64,000 nucleotides of DNA from Curvibacter sp. GWA2_63_95 (GTDB lineage Bacteria; Pseudomonadota; Gammaproteobacteria; Burkholderiales; Burkholderiaceae_C), in contig MGPB01000034.1 in assembly GCA_001795455.1 (NCBI GenBank), positions 1-64,000 on the forward strand, read 5' to 3'. Numbering within the stretch: the first letter of the stretch is position 1; each line of letters begins with the position of its first letter. A program made the translations under genes and the position numbers. The notes under the pieces were generated by a model that did no database searches, was not told the origin of the DNA, and saw only the letters and a list, made by a program, of their open reading frames with translations. Positions 58,581 through 64,000 of this stretch are shown here, one piece after another.

Positions 58581-59093
58581 ATGGAAACACTTGACCGATT
58601 TGACCTCGCCATCCTGAACGAACTGCAAAACGACGGCCGGCTCAGCAATGCCGAACTCGCCACCCGCGTGGGCCTGAGCGCCGCCCCCTGCTGGCGCCGC
58701 GTGAAGGCGCTGGAGGAAAGCGGCTTCATCACCGGCTACCGCGCCGAGATCAACCGCCAGAAGATGGGCCTGGGCGTGCTGGCCTTTGTGCGGCTGGACG
58801 CCAACCGCAACAGCGGCGACGTGCTGCACGCGCTGGAAGAAGCGATCCGCCAAATCCCCGAGGTCATCAGCTGCCACTACATCAGCGGCACCGGCACCTT
58901 CGAGCTGCAGGTGGTGAGCCGCGACCTCCACACCTTCAGCCAGTTTGCGCGCGAGGTGCTGATCAACCTGCCCAATGTGAAAGACCTGCACACCAGCTTC
59001 TCACTGGGCGAAGTGAAGGCCAGCAGCGCGCTGCCGCTGGGCCATTTGCAGCCCCAGCCCACGACCGCCACACCACCCCGGAGCCGCCCATGA
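58581..59093 (+). CDS. Lrp/AsnC family transcriptional regulator
   Basis: 170 residues: an N-terminal winged helix-turn-helix (LDRFDLAILNELQNDGRLSN, ELATRVGLSAAPCWRRVKAL) and a RAM effector domain (EVISCHYISGTGTFELQVVS). It presumably regulates the divergent oxidoreductase gene in response to an amino acid or 2-oxoacid. The start is ATG 58581 or 58572. The C-terminal ~20 residues (Pro/Thr-rich) exceed the normal Lrp length. Its stop overlaps the next start. Confidence 0.92.
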   Translation: METLDRFDLAILNELQNDGRLSNAELATRVGLSAAPCWRRVKALEESGFITGYRAEINRQKMGLGVLAFVRLDANRNSGDVLHALEEAIRQIPEVISCHYISGTGTFELQVVSRDLHTFSQFAREVLINLPNVKDLHTSFSLGEVKASSALPLGHLQPQPTTATPPRSRP

Positions 59094-59722
59094 ACCGCCG
59101 CCACGCCCTCATTTATGCATCATTTCTGCCTCTAGCCCTCATGGAATATGCGCAAGCAGCTCCTGATTTGATAGCAAACCCAGCACCCCTGCCGATGCGC
59201 AACCTGCTCATCGAGGTGCGCCAGGTGCAGTCCGACGACAGCCAGCGCGCTGGCGTGGAGCTGGGCAACCGGGGTGGCGTGCAGATGAACCAGTCGCGCA
59301 ACAGCGGCTCGGCCACGCAGCAGGCGCTGGTGCTGAATGGTCGGCCCGTGCGCCTGGGCCTGCAGACCACCACGCCCATCCGCCTGCTGCAGGGTTTTGT
59401 GCGCAATGGCCGCGTGGTCACCAGCGTGGGTACGGTGCTGCTGGAGGCCGGCACGGGGTTCAGCGCTACGCCGCGCTGGGATGGCGGCACGCTGGTGGAG
59501 CTGGAACTGGCGGCGCAGCAGGCGCTGCGGTCTGGCTCAGCCCTGCCCGGGGCGACTGCGACCTCGGCCACCAGCAGTGTGTTGGCACTGCCGCTGGATG
59601 CGTGGACTACGGTGGGGGAATCGGAGCAGCGCTCGGAGTCCAGCGGCAGTGGATTGACCGGTGGGCAACAGCAGAGTGGGCTCGTGCGGACTGAGGTGCA
59701 GGTTCGGGTTTCTTTGCGTTAG
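59090..59722 (+). CDS. Exported protein of unknown function
   Basis: 210 residues with a signal peptide ending near AQAA. The central part (NLLIEVRQVQSDD, QQALVLNGRPVRLGL, LLQGFVRNG) is beta-rich with Gln/Ser/Gly-rich ends; I could not assign a family. The ATG overlaps the lrp-type stop by 4 bp, so the two are co-expressed. Most of the signal peptide and the first mature residues are encoded by repeat copy M. It is followed by an inverted-repeat element. Confidence 0.7.
   Translation: MNRRHALIYASFLPLALMEYAQAAPDLIANPAPLPMRNLLIEVRQVQSDDSQRAGVELGNRGGVQMNQSRNSGSATQQALVLNGRPVRLGLQTTTPIRLLQGFVRNGRVVTSVGTVLLEAGTGFSATPRWDGGTLVELELAAQQALRSGSALPGATATSATSSVLALPLDAWTTVGESEQRSESSGSGLTGGQQQSGLVRTEVQVRVSLR
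59128..59180 (+). repeat. Dispersed hairpin repeat, copy M, encoding a signal peptide region
   Basis: GCCTCTAGCCCTCATGGAAT, then ATGCGCAAGCAGC, precede GCTCCTGATTTGATAGC (59159-59175). It matches the full consensus, including the distal part, and is read as PLALMEYAQAAPDLIANP. Confidence 0.88.
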
Positions 59723-59742
59723 TTTTTGGGCTCGGTTGCACC

Positions 59743-60115
59743 GCTTTTTTAGACACCCACTCCCCCAGCCCCTCGCCCCGTCGGCGAGGGGAGCTTTTAA
59801 CAGCCAGATTTTGTGGTGTCTCGTCGGCTGCGGGCTACGTGCGAGAGGTCGCCACCGTTACTTCGCGCCACGGCCAGTGCCTGCGGTTGTGGGACTTCGG
59901 AGGGCCGTGTTTGCCAACGCTGGCGGCTGCGCCCGCTAGTGGTTCCGCGCCAGCCCGTGTGAGGTTGCCCCAACCGTATGCGCTGGCTGTGGCGTACCCA
60001 CCTGTTGGCAGCTTCACCAAGTAGCTCCGTAGCCGGAGCGAGGCGACCAGATCGGCTGTTAAAGACTCCCCTCGCCGACGGGGCGAGGGGCTGGGGGAGT
60101 GGGTGTTAAAAAAGC
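59743..60115. repeat. MITE-like element: inverted 62-63-bp repeats flanking ~250 bp
   Basis: Bases 59743-59805 and 60054-60115 are inverted copies agreeing at about 60 of 63 positions. Each arm has its own perfect hairpin CCCCTCGCC-5-GGCGAGGGG (left 59769-59791). The interior (59806-60053) has no convincing gene: short frames exist on both strands, with no homologue recognised. It fills the 400-bp gap between the exported-protein gene and the kinase gene. The right arm starts 9 bp after the kinase stop and likely ends that operon's transcript. No transposase and no clear target duplication are seen. Confidence 0.75.
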
Positions 60116-60123
60116 AAAGCCAC

Positions 60124-61557
60124 TCAAACAGATAACGCAGCCACCCAGCGCGCGTGGTAACCCTGCAAACCGGACACCTGCGCAACCTCCACAGGTGCCA
60201 ATTCGGATGCCACCGGGCTGCCCCAACGCGACAGCAACCAAGCCCCCCGCGCCGTGCCCTCCATCGCATCATGGCTGGCCAGACAACGCGCCTCTGGCAA
60301 CAAGGCCTGCAGCAATGCCAGGTACAGCGGGTTGTGCGCCAAAGGCCCTTCCAGCACCACGGTGCGCGGCAAATCCACGCCATCCCACAGCCGCTCCACC
60401 AACCAAGCGGTCGTCTGCGCACAGTACAGCGCAGCCAGTGCGGCGCGCTGGCCAGGCGGCAGGGCTGCGGCCAGCGGCTGGCCATGGCGCACGATCTGCC
60501 CCTGGCGCCCCATGAACGGGCCGCCGTGTTCGGCAAACGAGGGCGTCGCCAGCGTGGCGGAGTCCACCAGCGCCTGCACATCGGCCCAGGTGCCCGCATC
60601 GGGCGCGGCACCGTCCAGCAGCGCGGCAAACTCGCGCCCACCCATAAAACGGGCCGTGGGCGTGGCACGGCCCAGCACATCCACATTGGCCAGCATGTCG
60701 CGCTCGGCCTGCAGGCTGGCGGTGGGGGCGCCGGGCGCCATCAACACGGTCCAGGTGCCGGAGGACACCACCGTGAGTGCCGAGGCCTGGTCCGCCGACG
60801 CATCGAGGTAACGCGCCAGGCAGGCATTGCTGTCATGCACGCCCACATGCACCTGGCAGTGCGCGGGCAGGCCCCAGGCTTGGGCCATATCAGGGCTCAC
60901 CGTGCCCAGCACGTCCCAGGCAGACCGCAGCGGCGCAAACAGCGCGGCCCAGCCCTTGGCTTGCGCCAGTGCGGAGAAACCACCGTCCTGCGGGCACCAC
61001 AGATGTGTGTGGCAACCCAGCGACGAGACTTCGCTGGCCCGTTCACCGCACAGGCGCCAGGCCCAGTACTGCGCATAGGGCAGCAGGCAGCGCGTGCGCC
61101 GCCAGGCTTCGGGGTGCAGGTTTTGCACATAGAACAACTGGCGCGCGGCATTCAGACCCGCGGGCAGGTCCGGCGACAAGGTTTGCGCAAAACCATCGGC
61201 CGCGGCGTCAAAGGCCTGGGCCAGCAAGGGGTGCTGCGTCAGGCCATCAAATTCGTAGTCCACCGGTGCCCAGGCCAGGCCGTCGTCGCCCAGCGCCACC
61301 AGCGCGGCCCCGTGGGTGGAGGCAATCGCGCGGTGGCAGCGTGCGGTGTGGGTGGAGGTGCGCAAGGTCTGCGCCATCCAGTCTTCCAGCCCCTGCACAT
61401 CCAGCGCCGGGTAGCCCAGAGGCGATGGCACGCTGGCGTTGTCGCGCCCATGGCGCTCCACCACCGCGCCGCGTGCATCCACCATCAACAGCTTGGCGTG
61501 GCTTTTGCCGATGTCAATCACCAGCGTCAGTGCGTCGTTCACAGCCACGGCACTCAC
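60124..61557 (-). CDS. FGGY-family carbohydrate kinase, probable L-rhamnulose kinase
   Basis: 477 residues: [17 protein letters not shown] is the N-terminal phosphate-binding loop, [16 protein letters not shown] holds the catalytic Asp, and [14 protein letters not shown] is a family motif. The kinase should phosphorylate L-rhamnulose (or a related deoxyketose) at C1. The assignment rests on the L-rhamnose mutarotase gene that it overlaps by 4 bp (GTGA) and the sugar ABC transporter upstream. Last gene of the operon. Confidence 0.85.
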   Translation of the reverse strand: MSAVAVNDALTLVIDIGKSHAKLLMVDARGAVVERHGRDNASVPSPLGYPALDVQGLEDWMAQTLRTSTHTARCHRAIASTHGAALVALGDDGLAWAPVDYEFDGLTQHPLLAQAFDAAADGFAQTLSPDLPAGLNAARQLFYVQNLHPEAWRRTRCLLPYAQYWAWRLCGERASEVSSLGCHTHLWCPQDGGFSALAQAKGWAALFAPLRSAWDVLGTVSPDMAQAWGLPAHCQVHVGVHDSNACLARYLDASADQASALTVVSSGTWTVLMAPGAPTASLQAERDMLANVDVLGRATPTARFMGGREFAALLDGAAPDAGTWADVQALVDSATLATPSFAEHGGPFMGRQGQIVRHGQPLAAALPPGQRAALAALYCAQTTAWLVERLWDGVDLPRTVVLEGPLAHNPLYLALLQALLPEARCLASHDAMEGTARGAWLLSRWGSPVASELAPVEVAQVSGLQGYHARWVAALSV

Positions 61558-61886
61558 TCCATGTGGAACAGGCACGGCAGCGGCTCGGCGACCGGGGAAC
61601 CGTCGGGGTTGGCGCGCATGAGGTCGGCCATGTAGGCCCACCAGCGCTGCATCACCGGTTGGCGGGGCAGTGCGTCCATGGTGTGGCCCAGCGTGCGGCG
61701 CAGCACAGCAAACAGCACGTGGTGCTCCTCGTCCAGGTAGATGCTGTAGTCGCTCACACCCGCGTCCTTGAGCAAGGCGGACAGCTCAGGCCAGATTTCG
61801 TCATGGCGCTTTTTGTATTCCGCCACGCAGCCGGGGTTCAGAAACATGCGAAACGCATATTTCTCGGTAGATGCCGCGGCACTCAT
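61554..61886 (-). CDS. rhaM: L-rhamnose mutarotase
   Basis: The 110-residue protein has the family motifs [38 protein letters not shown] and WWAYMADLM. It interconverts the alpha and beta anomers of L-rhamnose. Both ends overlap neighbours by 4 bp, so it is translated in a coupled run with the permease and kinase genes. Confidence 0.93.
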   Translation of the reverse strand: MSAAASTEKYAFRMFLNPGCVAEYKKRHDEIWPELSALLKDAGVSDYSIYLDEEHHVLFAVLRRTLGHTMDALPRQPVMQRWWAYMADLMRANPDGSPVAEPLPCLFHME

Positions 61887-62845
61887 GCGTGTGCTCCCTG
61901 GCGCTTGAGCAGCCGTGGCAAGACCATGGAGACGATCAGCAGCGCACCGATCACCATGCTCATCACAATGCCGGTCACGTTGGCCATGCCCATGGCAAAG
62001 GTGAACAGGCCCAACAGCAATACCGCCAGCATGGTGCCGACGATGCTGCCGCGGCCGCCTTCAATCGCCACGCCGCCCAGGATCACCATGGTGATCGCGT
62101 CCAGCTCCCAGCCCATCGCGATGTTGGGGCGGGTGCTGCCAATGCGGCCGGTCAGCATGACCGCGGCCAACGCCGCCATCAGCCCGGCAAACACAAACAG
62201 CGCCATGCGGTAACGGTCCGCCTCGATACCCGAGAAGCGCGCTGCCACGGGGTTGGCGCCGATGGCGTACAGGCGGCGGCCCAGCACGGTGCGGTGCAGC
62301 GTCACACCCACCACGATGGCCGCGGCCAACAACACGGCAAACTCAATCGGGATGATGAGCCAGCGCACGCCGACCACCTCGCCCACATAGCTGTTGCCCA
62401 GCGTGGAGAACACCTCGGGGTAGCCGGAGATGGCCTGGTCGCCCAGCGCCACCATGGCCAGGCCGCGGTACAGCGACAGCGTGCCGATGGTCACCACGAT
62501 GGAGGGCAGCTTGTAGCGCGTGACGAGCACACCGTTCACGGCACCCGCCACACCACCGGTCACAAAGGCGGCCAGTGTCATGCCCAGCGGGCCCGCACCA
62601 GCTTTCATCGCATAACCCATGGCCAACGAACTGAGCGCCAGGATGGCGGCGATGGACAGGTCAATCTCACCGGTGATGATGAGCAGCGCCAGCGCCAGCG
62701 CGAGGATGCCTTTTTCGCTGAAGTTGAAGGTGCTGTCGGCCAGCGCATCGGGCGTCATGAAGCCCGGCTGCGCGATGCCAAACACCACCAGCAGCACGAC
62801 CAGCAGGGCCAGCAGCACCCGCTCCCATGTGTTCCAGGCCTTCAT
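61883..62845 (-). CDS. Sugar ABC transporter permease (RhaP/RhaQ-like)
   Basis: 320 residues with about ten predicted membrane helices. Family motifs are [50 protein letters not shown] ([19 protein letters not shown]) and [19 protein letters not shown]. One of two permeases of a ribose/rhamnose-type importer. It overlaps both neighbours by 4 bp. Confidence 0.9.
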   Translation of the reverse strand: MKAWNTWERVLLALLVVLLVVFGIAQPGFMTPDALADSTFNFSEKGILALALALLIITGEIDLSIAAILALSSLAMGYAMKAGAGPLGMTLAAFVTGGVAGAVNGVLVTRYKLPSIVVTIGTLSLYRGLAMVALGDQAISGYPEVFSTLGNSYVGEVVGVRWLIIPIEFAVLLAAAIVVGVTLHRTVLGRRLYAIGANPVAARFSGIEADRYRMALFVFAGLMAALAAVMLTGRIGSTRPNIAMGWELDAITMVILGGVAIEGGRGSIVGTMLAVLLLGLFTFAMGMANVTGIVMSMVIGALLIVSMVLPRLLKRQGAHA

Positions 62846-63849
62846 GCTGCGGCTCCTTGGGCAGTCGTGCTTGTCATTGCTTTGTGTTCCAGAATCTGGC
62901 GCCCTGCGCGCCGCTCGGCACGGGCATTCACCGTCACCGAAATCAAAATCACGGCGCCGGCAATCGCCTGCTGCCAGAACGGCGAGACCTGGATCACCGG
63001 AAGCGCACCGTTGACCACGCCGATGAACAAGACACCGAGTGCCGCACCCAGCACCGAGCCCACGCCGCCGCCAATGCTCACGCCGCCAATCACGCAGGCG
63101 GCCACCACGGTCAACTCATAACCTGCGGCCAGCTCGGTATAGGCAATCGAGTAACGCCCCACCCACAGCAGCCCAGCCAGACCGGCCAGCATGCCCGACA
63201 GCGTGTAGACCATCATGAGTCGCTTGTTGGCCGAGATACCCACATAAGCCGCCGCATGCGGGTTGCCGCCCAGCGCGTAGATCTCGCGGCCTTCGCGGCG
63301 CAGCTTCAGGAACACGGCGGTCAGTGCCAACACGGCAATGGCAAACCACACCAATGCGGGCAAGCCCAGCCACACTTCACGCGGTAGCCCCTTGATGACT
63401 TCGTGGATGTCCTGATCGGACACCCAAGCGCCCTTGCTGGCCACAAAGATCGCGCCACGGTAGGCGGACAAGGTCCCCAGCGTCACCACAATCGGTGGCA
63501 ACTCAAAGCGGGTGATGAGCCAGCCGTTCACGGCGCCCAACAAGGCACCGACACCCAGGGCAATGACCAGCAAGACGGGCACCGAGGCCCCAGGCCAGGC
63601 CTTGCCGATCAGCGCGCACACCATGCCGGTGAGCGCCAGGTTGGATGCGACCGACAGGTCAATACCACGCGTGAGCAACACCAACATCTGGCCCATGACG
63701 AGGATGGCCAAGATGGCCGAATCGTTGGCAATGTCCAGGCCGTTGCGCCAGGTCAGGAAGACCGGTGCACGGGCGCCCACGGCCAATGCAATGGCCACGA
63801 TGATGGCCAGGAGCAGCCATTCGCGCCGGATCGATTTCAGGGAAGTCAT
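62842..63849 (-). CDS. Sugar ABC transporter permease (RhaQ/RhaP-like)
   Basis: 335 residues, paralogous to the neighbouring permease: LLTRGIDLSVASNLALTGMV, VNGWLITRFELPPIVVTLGT, YALGGNPHAAAYVGI and GGVSIGGGVGSVLGAALG. Together the two form the membrane part of the rhamnose importer. Its ATG overlaps the ATPase stop (ATGA). Confidence 0.9.
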   Translation of the reverse strand: MTSLKSIRREWLLLAIIVAIALAVGARAPVFLTWRNGLDIANDSAILAILVMGQMLVLLTRGIDLSVASNLALTGMVCALIGKAWPGASVPVLLVIALGVGALLGAVNGWLITRFELPPIVVTLGTLSAYRGAIFVASKGAWVSDQDIHEVIKGLPREVWLGLPALVWFAIAVLALTAVFLKLRREGREIYALGGNPHAAAYVGISANKRLMMVYTLSGMLAGLAGLLWVGRYSIAYTELAAGYELTVVAACVIGGVSIGGGVGSVLGAALGVLFIGVVNGALPVIQVSPFWQQAIAGAVILISVTVNARAERRAGRQILEHKAMTSTTAQGAAA

Positions 63850-64000
63850 GCTGCAAGCGCCTCCTGCGCAGTGGCGGGTGCGGATGCACGAGGCGCGGGC
63901 ACCGTGCCCAGGCCCGAGGCCGCGGCCACGATCTGTTCTGCGTGCGCATTCGCACGGTCAAATTCCGCCACCTGCACACCGCGGCGCATCACGATGGTGC
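63846..64000 (-). CDS. Sugar ABC transporter ATP-binding protein, C-terminal end (RhaT-like), truncated by the window
   Basis: Only the last ~51 codons are in the window. They read TIVMRRGVQVAEFDRANAHA, then EQIVAAASG, the normal end of ribose/rhamnose-type importer ATPases, then a short Ala/Pro tail. The stop overlaps the permease start by 4 bp. The Walker motifs are outside the window. Confidence 0.8.
   Translation of the reverse strand, partial: TIVMRRGVQVAEFDRANAHAEQIVAAASGLGTVPAPRASAPATAQEALAA

Noticed and set aside
59835..60053. Short frames inside the inverted-repeat element (for example 61 codons from 59839)
   Set aside because: Frames exist on both strands without family resemblance; treated as interior of a repeat element.

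Overview
This is a GC-rich chromosomal window from a betaproteobacterium. The gene families, the gene orders (def-fmt beside a LysM gene, dprA and smg; yajC-secD-secF; purE-purK-sua5) and the dispersed repeats point to Burkholderiales, most likely Comamonadaceae near Rhodoferax/Polaromonas. This is inferred from the sequence alone. I saw no rRNA, tRNA, CRISPR array, insertion sequence or prophage.

Layout. 1-7.5 kb: the 3' end of a giant type I-secreted adhesin, its c-di-GMP-controlled release module (lapG-lapD) and a TolC-type outer-membrane channel with an extra NTF2-like tail. 7.5-14.4 kb: ssb, an MFS transporter, uvrA and an orphan membrane protein with ankyrin-like repeats. 14.4-18.9 kb: an AcoR-type sigma-54 activator divergent from an aldehyde dehydrogenase and a DUF779 protein, with a recognisable -24/-12 promoter and an upstream palindrome. 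19-22.3 kb: an exported DUF1800/DUF1501 pair. 22.4-30.8 kb: housekeeping genes (pyrF, uracil-DNA glycosylase, rimI, tsaB, dacB, sua5, purK, purE, cnoX). 30.8-35.5 kb: a periplasmic copper-handling island (Cys-rich protein, exported protein, TolC-like protein, multicopper oxidase, cupredoxin, DUF411 protein, CusF). 35.5-45.8 kb: RHH protein, DJ-1 protein, purC, fba, pyk, a response-regulator diguanylate cyclase, pgk, azlC/azlD, fmt, def. 45.9-54.7 kb: LysM protein, dprA, smg, DUF1631 protein, secF-secD-yajC. 54.8-59.7 kb: a fused indolepyruvate:ferredoxin oxidoreductase divergent from an Lrp-type regulator. 60-64 kb: an L-rhamnose uptake and catabolism operon (ABC ATPase, two permeases, mutarotase, FGGY kinase) that runs off the right edge.

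The most unusual signal is not a gene. A dispersed element of about 50 bp occurs at least 13 times. Its core is a conserved GCGCAAGCAGC box followed by a 17-nt hairpin of the form GCT-N11-AGC. In the best-preserved copies the stem changes on both sides at once, so pairing is kept while sequence changes. Six copies lie between genes, mostly beside gene 3' ends. Seven lie inside reading frames (uvrA, sua5, purK, the cupredoxin gene, fmt, dprA, an exported protein); in two of these the repeat encodes much of the signal peptide. Other non-genic structures are a different repeat inserted in frame next to the catalytic strand of fmt, a pair of inverted hairpins between the aldehyde dehydrogenase and DUF779 genes, and a MITE-like pair of 62-63-bp inverted repeats beside the rhamnose operon.
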